Source: Pseudomonas viridiflava (GTDB lineage Bacteria > Pseudomonadota > Gammaproteobacteria > Pseudomonadales > Pseudomonadaceae). Taken from it: 64,000 bases of DNA. The notes under the pieces are model-generated. The model was not told the origin of the DNA and did not search any database. It was given only the letters and a program-made list of their open reading frames with translations. The translations under genes were made by a program, and so were the position numbers. The DNA is taken from assembly GCA_900596015.1 (NCBI GenBank), contig UVIF01000024.1:62001-126000 (forward strand), written 5' to 3'. Within the stretch, counting starts at the first letter, position 1. Every line of letters starts with the position of its first letter. Positions 41,996-51,132 of this stretch are shown piece by piece.

Positions 41996-44125
41996 TCACA
42001 CCGCTGCCGGCTGCACGCGGGCGCTGACCAGCGGGAAGTCGCTGGCGGCCTGCGCCGTCAATGGCCGGGCAATCACGAAGCCCTGGATCCACTCGCAACC
42101 GGCGGCGCGCAGCCACTGGCATTGCTCGGCGGTTTCCACCCCCTCGGCGATCACTGTGATGTCGAACGCGTTGCAGGCCTGGATCACGCTGCGCGCGAAC
42201 ACACCATCGGGCTTGGAGTCGGGCAGTCGAGCGATCAGGTGACGGTCCAGCTTGAGGGTATCGATGGGCAGATCGCGCAGCAATTTCAGCGAGCACGGGC
42301 CGGTACCAAAATCATCCAGAGCGATGCGCACCCCCAGGTTGCGCAACTGCTGCAACTGCGCGGTGGCCTGGGGCAGGTTGTGCATCAGCGAGCCCTCCAC
42401 TACCTCCACTTCGAGCTGATGCGGGCGCAATCCATGCAGGGCAATCGCACGTTGCAGTTCGGCAACCAAATTGGGCATGGCGAACTGGGCGTTGCTCAGG
42501 CTGATGCTCAGCACCAGCTCGGCAGGAAAACGGCTGGACCAGGCGCGGCGCTGGGCGGCGCCTTCAGTGTAGATCCAGCTCGACAGGCGACTGATCAATC
42601 GCGCCTGTTCGAGCAAGGGAATGAACAGCCCCGGCTGCACGTCGCCAACGCTGGGATGGCACCAGCGCAACAGCGCCTCGAAACCGCGCAGACGACCGTC
42701 GAGCAAGGACACCTGCGGCTGGTAGACCAAACTGAAATCACGGTTCTCGATGGCTTCGCCGACGCTGGTTTCGAGCAGCAGACGCGAGCGCGCGCGACCG
42801 TTCAAGTCCTGATCGTAATAGCGGTATTGCTGGCGACCAGCCTGCTTGGCGGCATACATGGCGATATCGGCAGCGCGCAGCAGGCTGTCCAGGTTGGCGC
42901 CACACTCGGGGTAGGTGGCAATGCCGATGCTGACGCCCAGACTGATGTCCACGCCATCCACGGTCTGCTCAATGGCGATGCGCTCCATGAGCTTTTCGGC
43001 CACCTTGGCGGCCTGCTCGGGGTAGTCGAGGTTGTCCAGCAGCGCAGTGAATTCGTCGCCACCCATGCGCGCCACCACGTCGAAGGGGCGTAGCACCGCT
43101 TTGAGCTGTTCGGCCACCCAGCGCAAGGCCCGGTCCCCGGCATCGTGACCATGGCTGTCGTTGATGCGCTTGAAGCCGTCCAGATCCAGATACAGCAGCG
43201 CCTGGGCCTTTTCCGCACGTTCGTTGCGCACCAGCGCGCTCTCCACGGCCTGATAGAAACCGCGGCGGTTGAGCAGCCCGGTAAGGGGGTCGGTCACTGC
43301 CTGGTATTCCAGCTGCTGGTGCAGGCTGCGTACCACCGACATGTCGAGGATCGTCACCACCATTGCGCGCTGCTCGCCGGGCAACGGCGCGCACGACAGG
43401 GCCACTGGCAACTGCTGGCCGTTGGCCGTGCGCAGCAGTGCATCGTGTACGCGGTAGGTACTGCGCGTGCTGTAGGCGCGGTAAAAGTCGGACTCGAACC
43501 ATTCGGGAACATGCGGCTTGTGCAGGTAATCCGCCAGCGCGCTGCGCTGCAGTTGCTCGACACTGGCGCCCAGCAGGCGCGAGATGGCCGGGTTGGCAAA
43601 GGTGATCAGACCGTGTTCGTCGACCACCAGAATGCCCTCACCGGCATTTTCCAGCACCGAGGCGTTGAAGGCCCGCGCGGCTTCCAGATCACGGCTCAAA
43701 CGCTGCAGGTCACGCCGGTTGCGCTGCTGTTCGAGCAGTGCCTGGACCTTGGGCCGCAGGATCTGCGGGTCGAACGGTTTAAACAGATAGTCCACCGCCC
43801 CTGTGGCGTAGCCTTTGAGCACGGAGGCCTGCGACTGCTCGTTGGCAGTCAGGAAGATGATCGGGGTAAGACGGGTGCGCTGGCTGCCACGCATCAGCCG
43901 AGCCACCTCGAAACCGTCCATGCCTGGCATCTGCACGTCGAGCAGAACCAGATCGACCTCATGTTCGAGCAGTTTGCCCAGCGCTTCGACGCCGGAAGCT
44001 GCGGTCACCACCTGCCAGTCCTGGCGCTCGAGCAGCGCTCTCATGCTCAGCAGGTTTTCCGGATAATCGTCGACCACCAACAACGTGGAACCACCGTCAA
44101 TGGACGGATCAGGGGAGCATTCCAT
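41996..44125 (-). CDS. REC-PAS-GGDEF-EAL cyclic-di-GMP regulator
   Basis: 709 residues. Receiver domain 1-125 (LLVVDDYPENLL, phospho-acceptor in LLDVQMPGMDG, lysine in LFKPFD). A PAS domain at ~145-270. GGDEF domain with intact MGGDEF and an upstream RPFD placed five residues before it, the inhibitory I-site pattern. EAL domain with FEALLRW, DDFGTG and AEGVET, so phosphodiesterase residues are present. It may both make and degrade c-di-GMP depending on phosphorylation. No sensor kinase is adjacent, so the partner is unknown. Confidence 0.92.
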   Translation of the reverse strand: MECSPDPSIDGGSTLLVVDDYPENLLSMRALLERQDWQVVTAASGVEALGKLLEHEVDLVLLDVQMPGMDGFEVARLMRGSQRTRLTPIIFLTANEQSQASVLKGYATGAVDYLFKPFDPQILRPKVQALLEQQRNRRDLQRLSRDLEAARAFNASVLENAGEGILVVDEHGLITFANPAISRLLGASVEQLQRSALADYLHKPHVPEWFESDFYRAYSTRSTYRVHDALLRTANGQQLPVALSCAPLPGEQRAMVVTILDMSVVRSLHQQLEYQAVTDPLTGLLNRRGFYQAVESALVRNERAEKAQALLYLDLDGFKRINDSHGHDAGDRALRWVAEQLKAVLRPFDVVARMGGDEFTALLDNLDYPEQAAKVAEKLMERIAIEQTVDGVDISLGVSIGIATYPECGANLDSLLRAADIAMYAAKQAGRQQYRYYDQDLNGRARSRLLLETSVGEAIENRDFSLVYQPQVSLLDGRLRGFEALLRWCHPSVGDVQPGLFIPLLEQARLISRLSSWIYTEGAAQRRAWSSRFPAELVLSISLSNAQFAMPNLVAELQRAIALHGLRPHQLEVEVVEGSLMHNLPQATAQLQQLRNLGVRIALDDFGTGPCSLKLLRDLPIDTLKLDRHLIARLPDSKPDGVFARSVIQACNAFDITVIAEGVETAEQCQWLRAAGCEWIQGFVIARPLTAQAASDFPLVSARVQPAAV

Positions 44126-44313
44126 GCTAATACTCGTTCAGACATGCTGAATCCGGATTCGCCCGGAAACTTCTTGCGTTACTTTAGACGGGCTCGACGC
44201 AAAGCTGTAGGACAATTTCCCATGGTTTGCGTCACCAATGAGCACTCGCCGATGGACGGCGCGCACTGTTCAAAAGGCATTGCCATGCCGAGAACACTGC
44301 GCCAGAACGAAAA

Positions 44314-44333
44314 AACCCGCCAACAGGCGGGTT
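44314..44333 (-). terminator. Rho-independent terminator of fba
   Basis: On the minus strand aacccgcc-tgtt-ggcgggtt is followed by tttttcg: an 8-bp stem with U tract, 19 bp after the fba stop. Confidence 0.88.
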
Positions 44334-44351
44334 ATTCGACAGCGGTGAGGC

Positions 44352-45416
44352 TTAGTTGACCTTGGCGTTCAACTCGCCGCTGGCATAGCGCTGGAACATA
44401 CCTTCCAGGGAGATCGGCTTGATCTTCGAGGCGTTACCGGCAGTGCCGAACGCTTCGTAGCGCGCGATGCAGACGTCACGCATGGCTTTCACGGTTTCGG
44501 CGAAATACTTGCGTGGGTCGAACTCGGCCGGGTTCTGCGCCATGAAACGGCGGATCGCACCGGTGGAGGCCAGGCGCAGGTCGGTGTCGATGTTGACCTT
44601 GCGCACGCCGTACTTGATACCTTCGACGATTTCCTCGACCGGCACGCCGTAGGTTTCCTTGATGGCGCCGCCGTACTCGTTGATGATCGCCAGCCACTCC
44701 TGCGGTACCGAAGAAGAGCCGTGCATCACCAGGTGAGTGTTGGGAATGCGCGCATGGATCGCCTTGATGCGGTCGATCGCCAGAATGTCACCGGTAGGCG
44801 GCTTGGTGAACTTGTAGGCGCCGTGGCTGGTGCCGATGGCGATGGCCAGGGCATCGACCTGGGTCTTGGCAACGAAATCGGCCGCCTCTTCCGGATCGGT
44901 GAGCATCTGGCTGTGATCCAGGATGCCTTCGGCGCCCACGCCGTCTTCTTCACCGGCCTGACCGGTTTCCAGCGAACCCAGGCAGCCCAGCTCACCCTCT
45001 ACCGACACACCGCAGGCGTGGGCGAAGGAAACGGTCTGCGAAGTCACGCGCACGTTGTAGTCGTAGTCGGTCGGGGTCTTGCCGTCGACGCCCAGCGAGC
45101 CGTCCATCATCACCGAGCTGAAGCCCAGCTGGATCGAACGCTGGCAGATGTCGGGGCTGGTGCCGTGATCCTGGTGCATGCACACCGGAATGTGCGGGAA
45201 TTCTTCGATCGCCGCCAGGATCAAGTGACGCAGGAACGGGGCACCGGCGTATTTGCGGGCGCCGGCCGAAGCCTGGACGATGACCGGGGAGTCGGTCTTG
45301 TCGGCCGCTTCCATGATGGCGCGCATCTGCTCGAGGTTGTTGACGTTGAAAGCTGGAACGCCGTAGCCGAATTCGGCGGCGTGGTCCAGCATCTGGCGCA
45401 TGCTGATAAGTGCCAT
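44352..45416 (-). CDS. fba: class II fructose-bisphosphate aldolase (CBB type)
   Basis: 354 residues. VPAFNVNNLEQMRAIMEAA, metal ligands in HIPVCMHQDHGTS, VEGELGCLGS, IAIGTSHGAYKF and the substrate-binding LVMHGSSSVP and KVNIDTDLRLA blocks mark a class II, Calvin-type aldolase. It splits fructose-1,6-bisphosphate; in pseudomonads its main use is gluconeogenic. It ends the epd-pgk-fba block, with three small envelope genes in between. Confidence 0.96.
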   Translation of the reverse strand: MALISMRQMLDHAAEFGYGVPAFNVNNLEQMRAIMEAADKTDSPVIVQASAGARKYAGAPFLRHLILAAIEEFPHIPVCMHQDHGTSPDICQRSIQLGFSSVMMDGSLGVDGKTPTDYDYNVRVTSQTVSFAHACGVSVEGELGCLGSLETGQAGEEDGVGAEGILDHSQMLTDPEEAADFVAKTQVDALAIAIGTSHGAYKFTKPPTGDILAIDRIKAIHARIPNTHLVMHGSSSVPQEWLAIINEYGGAIKETYGVPVEEIVEGIKYGVRKVNIDTDLRLASTGAIRRFMAQNPAEFDPRKYFAETVKAMRDVCIARYEAFGTAGNASKIKPISLEGMFQRYASGELNAKVN

Positions 45417-45521
45417 TGTAGTTGTATCTCCCGGTTCAGGGTCGTTGATCGTTGCAGCTCACCGCAGGCGGCCGCTATTGAAGTAATGCCTATCATCGCG
45501 CTGGCGCAGTGGGCCCAGCCG

Positions 45522-45848
45522 TCACGGAGCCTTGCAGCCCCGGCCAATCAAATCGTCGGTGGCAACCCAGTACACCAGGCCTTCGTCACCTTTCTTGTGG
45601 AACGCCAGCACACCATCGCTGAACAGCTCGCCCTCGGCACCCGCCTGGGGCGTCAAGGCGTATTGCTTGTCGCTGCCGGCCAGGCGCACTTGCATCGCGC
45701 TTTTGTCGGCGGCACTGTAACGCCATTGCACCTCGACCTGGCTATCGCACTGCCAGCGTGTCCAGTCGGGCGACACCGGCATCGGTTTGTCCAGATAGGC
45801 GCAACCGGAGAGCAGCGCCATTGCCATTATTGCCATACCGCCTTTCAT
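45522..45848 (-). CDS. MliC-like lipoprotein (putative lysozyme inhibitor)
   Basis: 108 residues with a lipobox (MALLSGCAYL, Cys16). The mature part fits the MliC/PliC C-type lysozyme inhibitor family: WQCDSQVEVQWRYSA, MQVRLAGSDKQYALTPQAGA, FSDGVLAFHKKGDEGLVY and a late GC pair for the disulfide. Expected in the outer membrane facing the periplasm. Identification rests on pattern only. Confidence 0.75.
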   Translation of the reverse strand: MKGGMAIMAMALLSGCAYLDKPMPVSPDWTRWQCDSQVEVQWRYSAADKSAMQVRLAGSDKQYALTPQAGAEGELFSDGVLAFHKKGDEGLVYWVATDDLIGRGCKAP

Positions 45849-45896
45849 TCATATACCTCTGAGCGCGGGGCACTGCTGCCGCCATCAAGCATTGGC

Positions 45897-46109
45897 TTAC
45901 GACCCGCAATCCTGCGCCGTGTTCTGGGCACCGGCCGGCGCACCCGTGGAGTTGGTCTGCACGCGCTGATCATCCTGAGTGGTGGGCGTTACCACCGACA
46001 CCGGGCTGAACACTTCACAGGCGCTGCCTGCGCCTGAACTCATGCAGCCGCTGGACAGCACCGCTGCCAGCAAGGTGGCCAAACCGAATGTCGTGGAACC
46101 GATCTTCAT
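45897..46109 (-). CDS. small lipoprotein
   Basis: 70 residues: signal with a lipobox-like AVLSSGCMSS (Cys22), then a Ser/Thr/Gln-rich tail with two more cysteines (SACEVF and QDCGS). No family known. Together with the genes at 45522 and 46213 it forms a run of three small envelope genes between fba and pgk. Confidence 0.65.
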   Translation of the reverse strand: MKIGSTTFGLATLLAAVLSSGCMSSGAGSACEVFSPVSVVTPTTQDDQRVQTNSTGAPAGAQNTAQDCGS

Positions 46110-46212
46110 GGTGAACTCCTTGTGCCGGAGGCACAGATAATCTGGGTGCGCGAGGCAATGATAATCGTGAGACTCACCACAGAAGACCCTTGGCGAGCAC
46201 CATTGGTTGCCC

Positions 46213-46434
46213 TCACGGACAACCCGGTGCCTGCGCCTGCTGCTCCGGCTCGTAGCGTTCCAGTGCCTCGGGCCCCATGCGCTTGCCGACCACCGGGATG
46301 CTTTCGGCCTGCCACTGCGACTGCGAACAGCCACCAGGGGTCGCCGCAGGGCCGTCGTCGACCGACGTTGCCGGCGCACCGGAACAACCGGCCAGCAGGC
46401 CGATCAGCAACGCCAGGGCAGGTGCCTTGAGCAT
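46213..46434 (-). CDS. small lipoprotein
   Basis: 73 residues beginning MLKAPALALLIGLLAGCSGAP with a clear lipobox (LLAGC). The tail has GGCSQSQW and a terminal GCP, so a disulfide is possible, and the motif VVGKRMGPEALERYE. No family recognised. Starts 27 bp after the pgk stop on the same strand, so likely co-transcribed. Confidence 0.7.
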   Translation of the reverse strand: MLKAPALALLIGLLAGCSGAPATSVDDGPAATPGGCSQSQWQAESIPVVGKRMGPEALERYEPEQQAQAPGCP

Positions 46435-46461
46435 CCGTTTCTCCTCGAGACTCACAGGGCG

Positions 46462-47625
46462 TCAGGCCTTGGCCCGCTGTTCCAGCATTTCAACGGCCGG
46501 CAGCACCTTGCCCTCGACGAACTCGAGAAACGCACCGCCACCGGTCGAGATGTAGGAGATGTCGCCAGCGACGCCGTACTTGTCGATCGCCGCCAGGGTA
46601 TCGCCACCACCGGCGATGGAAAAGGCCGGGCTCTGCGCAATCGCCTTGGCCAGCACTTGGGTGCCGTTGCTGAACTGATCGAACTCGAACACACCGACCG
46701 GGCCGTTCCAGAGGATGGTCTTGGACGACTTGAGCAACTCGGCGAAGTGCTCGGCGGTCTGTGGACCGATGTCGAGGATCATGTCGTCATCGGCCACATC
46801 GGCAATCAGCTTGACCGTAGCTTCAGCGCTTTCGGCGAACTCTTTCGCTACCACCACATCGACCGGCAGCGGCACGCTGACCTTGGCGGCGATGGCGCGC
46901 GCAGTGTCGAGCAGATCTGGCTCGTACAGCGATTTGCCGACCTTGTGCCCGGCTGCGGCGAGGAAGGTGTTGGCAATGCCACCGCCCACGATCAGCTGGT
47001 CGCAGATGCCGCTGAGGCTATTGAGCACGTCCAGCTTGGTCGAGACCTTGGAGCCGGCGACGATGGCGGCCATCGGCTTGGCCGGGGCGCCCAGTGCCTT
47101 GCCGAGCGCATCGAGCTCTGCGGACAGCAGCGGGCCGGCTGCGGCCACCTTGGCGAACTTGGCCACGCCGTGGGTCGAACCTTCGGCGCGGTGCGCAGTG
47201 CCGAACGCGTCCATCACGAACACGTCGCACAGCGCCGCGTAGCGTTGGGCCAGCTCGTCGGCGTTCTTTTTCTCGCCCTTGTTGAAGCGTACGTTTTCGA
47301 ACAGCACCACGTCACCGGCATTGACCTGGACGCCGTCCAGGTAGTCGGCCACCAGCGGCACGTCGCGGCCCAAGGCCTTGCTCAGGTACTCGGCCACTGG
47401 CTTGAGGCTGTTCTCGGCAGAGAATTCGCCTTCGGTGGGCCGGCCCAGGTGCGAGCAGACCATCACCGCCGCACCCTTCTCCAGGGCCAGCTTGATGGTG
47501 GGCAACGAGGCGAGGATGCGCGCATCGCTGGTTACCTTGCCATCCTTGACGGGTACGTTGAGGTCTTCGCGAATCAATACGCGCTTACCTTGCAGGTCGA
47601 GGTCGGTCATCTTCAACACGGTCAT
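46462..47625 (-). CDS. pgk: phosphoglycerate kinase
   Basis: 387 residues. Signature RVLIREDLNVPVKDG, then SHLGRPTEG, the hinge region AIVAGSKVSTKLDVL and the nucleotide-binding GGGDTLAAI near the C-terminus. Catalyses 1,3-bisphosphoglycerate + ADP to 3-phosphoglycerate + ATP. ATG 47625 is 14 bp after the epd stop, so the genes form an operon. Confidence 0.97.
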   Translation of the reverse strand: MTVLKMTDLDLQGKRVLIREDLNVPVKDGKVTSDARILASLPTIKLALEKGAAVMVCSHLGRPTEGEFSAENSLKPVAEYLSKALGRDVPLVADYLDGVQVNAGDVVLFENVRFNKGEKKNADELAQRYAALCDVFVMDAFGTAHRAEGSTHGVAKFAKVAAAGPLLSAELDALGKALGAPAKPMAAIVAGSKVSTKLDVLNSLSGICDQLIVGGGIANTFLAAAGHKVGKSLYEPDLLDTARAIAAKVSVPLPVDVVVAKEFAESAEATVKLIADVADDDMILDIGPQTAEHFAELLKSSKTILWNGPVGVFEFDQFSNGTQVLAKAIAQSPAFSIAGGGDTLAAIDKYGVAGDISYISTGGGAFLEFVEGKVLPAVEMLEQRAKA

Positions 47626-47639
47626 TGCGTTCAGTCCTT

Positions 47640-48695
47640 TCAAGCTCGTTTGGAATTGTTCATGACGCGCAGGTAGTGCCCCGCGACGTCGAGCATTCGA
47701 TTGGCAAAACCCCATTCGTTGTCGAACCAGGCCAGCAGGTTCACCAGGCGCGGGCCGGAAACGCGGGTCTGGCTGGCATCGACGATGGCCGAATGAGGGT
47801 CGTGGTTGAAATCACAACTGGCGTGCGGCAACTCAGTGTAGGCCAGCAGCCCCTGCAATGGGCCACTGCGCGCCGCGTCATGAAGGATCCGATTGACCTC
47901 CACCGCGCAGGTGTCGCGCGCCGTCTGCAGGGTAATGTCCAGGCATGACACGTTGACGGTCGGCACGCGCACAGCTTTGGCCTGGATTCGACCGGCAAGT
48001 TCCGGCAACAGCCGTTCGATGCCACGGGCCAGGCCGGTGGAAACCGGAATGACCGACTGGAAGGCCGAGCGCGTACGGCGCAGGTCTTCGTGGTGATAGG
48101 CATCGATCACCGGCTGGTCGTTCATAGCCGAGTGAATGGTGGTGATGGACACGTATTCCAGGCCGATGGCCTGATCCAGCAGGCGCAACAGCGGCACGCC
48201 GCAATTGGTGGTGCAGGACGCGTTGGAAACCAGCCGTTCGCGTCCGGTGAGGCAATCCTGATTGATACCGAACACGATGGTGGCATCGACGTCGGCTTCG
48301 CTGGCCATGGGCTGGGAAAACAGCACGGCCGGTGCGCCAGCGGCCAGGAAACGCTGGCCGTCGCCGCGGGTGTTGTAGGCACCGGAGCATTCGAGCACCA
48401 GGTCGATGTCGAGCGCGGCCCAGTCGATCGCTTCGGGAGTGGCACTGCGGGTGACGCGTATGCGTTGCCCGTTGATCAACAGGTAGTCGGCATCCACGGT
48501 GACTTCACCGGGAAAGCGGCCGTGGGTCGAATCGAAGCGCGTGAGGTATTCGATGCTGGCCATGTCGGCCAGGTCGTTGATCGCCACCACCTCGAACTCG
48601 GCCTGCGTACCGCGCTCGCACAACGCACGCAGTACGCAGCGACCGATGCGGCCGTAACCGTTGAGAGCGACTCTGTAGGGGCGTGAAGAAGACAT
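47640..48695 (-). CDS. epd: erythrose-4-phosphate dehydrogenase
   Basis: 351 residues of the GAPDH superfamily. NAD site VALNGYGRIGRCVLRAL; catalytic Cys in NASCTTNCGVPLL; SITTIHSAMNDQPVIDAYHH-type block and SAFQSVIPVSTGLARGI distinguish Epd from GAPDH, as does the epd-pgk-fba order. It feeds erythrose-4-phosphate into pyridoxal phosphate synthesis. ATG 48695 used; an in-frame TTG lies two codons upstream. Confidence 0.93.
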   Translation of the reverse strand: MSSSRPYRVALNGYGRIGRCVLRALCERGTQAEFEVVAINDLADMASIEYLTRFDSTHGRFPGEVTVDADYLLINGQRIRVTRSATPEAIDWAALDIDLVLECSGAYNTRGDGQRFLAAGAPAVLFSQPMASEADVDATIVFGINQDCLTGRERLVSNASCTTNCGVPLLRLLDQAIGLEYVSITTIHSAMNDQPVIDAYHHEDLRRTRSAFQSVIPVSTGLARGIERLLPELAGRIQAKAVRVPTVNVSCLDITLQTARDTCAVEVNRILHDAARSGPLQGLLAYTELPHASCDFNHDPHSAIVDASQTRVSGPRLVNLLAWFDNEWGFANRMLDVAGHYLRVMNNSKRA

Positions 48696-48738
48696 GAGCA
48701 AGTACGCCTGGAATTGTTATGAGCATCCGAGGACCACC

Positions 48739-48933
48739 CGTAGGAGCGGTCCGCGGCCGCGAAAGCCTCGCCGCGGTACACCTGACACACCGCAGCGCAC
48801 CCTTCGCGGCCGACGACCGCTCCCACAGACTTTCCGCAATCTCTGTAGGAGCGGTCAGTGGCCGCGAAAGCCTCGCCGCGGTACACCTGACACACCGAAG
48901 CGCGCCCTTCGCGGCCGATGACCGTACCTACGA
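48739..48933. repeat. tandem REP array, 105-bp period, between tktA and epd
   Basis: Two REP/spacer/inverted-REP cassettes starting at 48740 and 48845 share the spacer gccgcggtacacctgacaca. The array ends 9 bp before the tktA stop and could partly separate tktA from epd-pgk expression. Confidence 0.92.
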
Positions 48934-48942
48934 GTGTGAGGA

Positions 48943-50940
48943 TCAGTCTTCCAGCAGCTCTTCGGCAGTGGCCAGGATATTCTCCAGGGTGAAGCCGAAC
49001 TCTTCGAACAAGGCCGGCGCCGGTGCCGACTCGCCAAAGCTGGTCATGCCGATCACACGGCCTTCCAGACCCACGTATTTGTACCAGTAGTCGGCATGCG
49101 CCGCCTCGATGGCGATGCGCGCGCTGACCTGCAGCGGCAATACCGACTGCTTGTAGCCGGCATCCTGCGCGTCGAACACGCTGGTGCACGGCATCGACAC
49201 GACGCGCACGTTGCGGCCCTGTTCGGTCAGCTTGTCGAAGGCTTTGACGGCCAGGCCCACTTCGGAACCGGTGGCGATCAGAATTAGCTCAGGCTCGCCA
49301 GCGCAATCCTTGAGCACGTAACCGCCACGAGTGATATCGGCCAACTGGGCCTGATCGCGTGCCTGGTGATCGAGGTTCTGACGGGAGAAGATCAGCGCCG
49401 ATGGACCGTCGTTGCGCTCCAGGGCGAATTTCCATGCTACCGCCGACTCGACCGCATCGGCAGGACGCCAGGTGTCGAGGTTCGGGGTGCAGCGCAGGCT
49501 TGCCAGCTGTTCGATCGGCTGGTGGGTCGGGCCATCTTCGCCCAGACCGATGGAGTCGTGGGTGAATACATAGATCACGCGCTTTTTCATCAGCGCCGAC
49601 ATGCGTACCGCGTTGCGGGCGTATTCCATGAAGATCAGGAAGGTCGCGCCGTACGGCACGAAGCCGCCATGCAGGGCAATGCCGTTCATGATCGCGCTCA
49701 TGCCGAATTCGCGTACGCCATAATAGATGTAGTTGCCGGCGGCGTCATCTGCTTCGACACCCTTGCAGCCTTTCCACAGGGTCAGGTTGGAGCCGGCCAG
49801 GTCGGCCGAGCCACCGAGAATTTCCGGCAGCAACGGACCGAAAGCGTTCAACGCGTTCTGGCTGGCCTTGCGGCTGGCGATGGTCTCGCCCTTGGCGGCC
49901 ACTTCGGCGATGTAGGCGCTGGCCTTTTCGGAGAAATCGGCAGGCAGCTCACCGCTCATGCGTCGCACGAATTCGTTGGCCAGCTCCGGATAGGCAGCGG
50001 AATAGGCAGCGAAGCGCTGGTTCCACTCGGCTTCCACGGCAACGCCGGCTTCCTTGGCGTCCCATTCCTTGTAGATGTCGGCCGGGATTTCGAACGGGCC
50101 GTGGTTCCACTTCAGCGCGGCGCGGGTCAGGGCGATTTCTTCGGCACCCAGTGGCGCGCCGTGGCAGTCTTCCTTGCCCTGCTTGTTCGGCGAGCCAAAG
50201 CCGATGGTCGTCTTGCAGCAGATCAGGGTCGGCTGCTCGCTCTTGCGCGCGGTCTCGATGGCGGTCTTGATTTCATCCGCATCGTGGCCGTCGACGTTGC
50301 GAATCACCTGCCAGCCGTAGGCTTCGAAGCGTTTCGGCGTGTCGTCGGTGAACCAGCCCTCGACTTCGCCGTCGATGGAGATGCCGTTGTCATCGTAGAA
50401 GGCGATCAGCTTGCCCAGGCCCAGGGTGCCGGCCAGCGCACTCACTTCGTGGGAGATGCCTTCCATCATGCAGCCGTCGCCGAGGAACACGTAGGTGTTG
50501 TGATCGACGATCTTGTGGCCGTCGCGGTTGAACTGCGCTGCCAGCACTTTTTCTGCAAGCGCGAAGCCCACCGCGTTGGCAAGGCCCTGGCCCAGTGGGC
50601 CGGTGGTGGTTTCCACGCCTGGGGTGTAGCCGTATTCCGGGTGGCCCGGGGTGCGGCTGTGCAGCTGGCGGAAGTTCTTCAGGTCCTCGATGCCCAGGTC
50701 GTAGCCGGTGAGGTGCAACAGCGAATAGACCAGCATCGAGCCATGGCCGTTGGACATGACGAAACGGTCGCGGTTGGCGAACGCCGGGTTGGCCGGGTTG
50801 TGCTTGAGGAAGTCACGCCACAGCACTTCGGCGATATCCGCCATGCCCATGGGGGCACCCGGGTGGCCGCTGTTGGCTTTTTGCACGGCATCCATGCTCA
50901 GTGCACGAATGGCATTGGCGCGCTCACGACGGCTGGGCAT
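48943..50940 (-). CDS. tktA: transketolase
   Basis: 665 residues. N-terminal thiamine pyrophosphate region (NSGHPGAPMGMADIAEVLW, GDGCMMEGISHEV, then FYDDNGISIDG) and the pyrimidine domain (THDSIGLGEDGPTHQPIEQL). It moves two-carbon units in the pentose phosphate pathway. It diverges from the regulator-metK operon; the shared 192-bp region contains the inverted repeats noted separately. Confidence 0.97.
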   Translation of the reverse strand: MPSRRERANAIRALSMDAVQKANSGHPGAPMGMADIAEVLWRDFLKHNPANPAFANRDRFVMSNGHGSMLVYSLLHLTGYDLGIEDLKNFRQLHSRTPGHPEYGYTPGVETTTGPLGQGLANAVGFALAEKVLAAQFNRDGHKIVDHNTYVFLGDGCMMEGISHEVSALAGTLGLGKLIAFYDDNGISIDGEVEGWFTDDTPKRFEAYGWQVIRNVDGHDADEIKTAIETARKSEQPTLICCKTTIGFGSPNKQGKEDCHGAPLGAEEIALTRAALKWNHGPFEIPADIYKEWDAKEAGVAVEAEWNQRFAAYSAAYPELANEFVRRMSGELPADFSEKASAYIAEVAAKGETIASRKASQNALNAFGPLLPEILGGSADLAGSNLTLWKGCKGVEADDAAGNYIYYGVREFGMSAIMNGIALHGGFVPYGATFLIFMEYARNAVRMSALMKKRVIYVFTHDSIGLGEDGPTHQPIEQLASLRCTPNLDTWRPADAVESAVAWKFALERNDGPSALIFSRQNLDHQARDQAQLADITRGGYVLKDCAGEPELILIATGSEVGLAVKAFDKLTEQGRNVRVVSMPCTSVFDAQDAGYKQSVLPLQVSARIAIEAAHADYWYKYVGLEGRVIGMTSFGESAPAPALFEEFGFTLENILATAEELLED

Positions 50941-51024
50941 CGCTTATCTCCTGGGGTCTGTGTGGGCAGGGATACAACAAAGAACGGCATTTTCCCCCAC
51001 CGGCAGGGGGTTGGGCAATCGGAC

Positions 51025-51044
51025 ATTTGCCCCCACTGGCAAAT
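51025..51044. promoter_or_regulatory. inverted repeat in the tktA leader
   Basis: atttgcc (51025-51031), six-base loop, ggcaaat (51038-51044). It sits in the tktA 5' region, between the start codon and the larger palindrome. It may be an operator or an RNA hairpin; nothing decides between these. Confidence 0.4.
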
Positions 51045-51065
51045 CCAAGGCCGTACCACGCTGGA

Positions 51066-51093
51066 ACCAATATCAAAACTTTTTGATATTGGT
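51066..51093. promoter_or_regulatory. perfect 13-bp inverted repeat, probable operator of the ArsR-type regulator
   Basis: accaatatcaaaa (51066-51078), two bases, then ttttgatattggt (51081-51093): a perfect palindrome that is much more AT-rich than its surroundings, ending 39 bp before the regulator start. The core ATATC...GATAT resembles operators described for SahR, an ArsR-family regulator of the SAM cycle; the match is from memory. It could also act on tktA, 126 bp away on the other side. Confidence 0.7.
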
Positions 51094-51132
51094 CTTGCGA
51101 GGCCGCGCATCGCTCACTAGACTGCCGAACCT

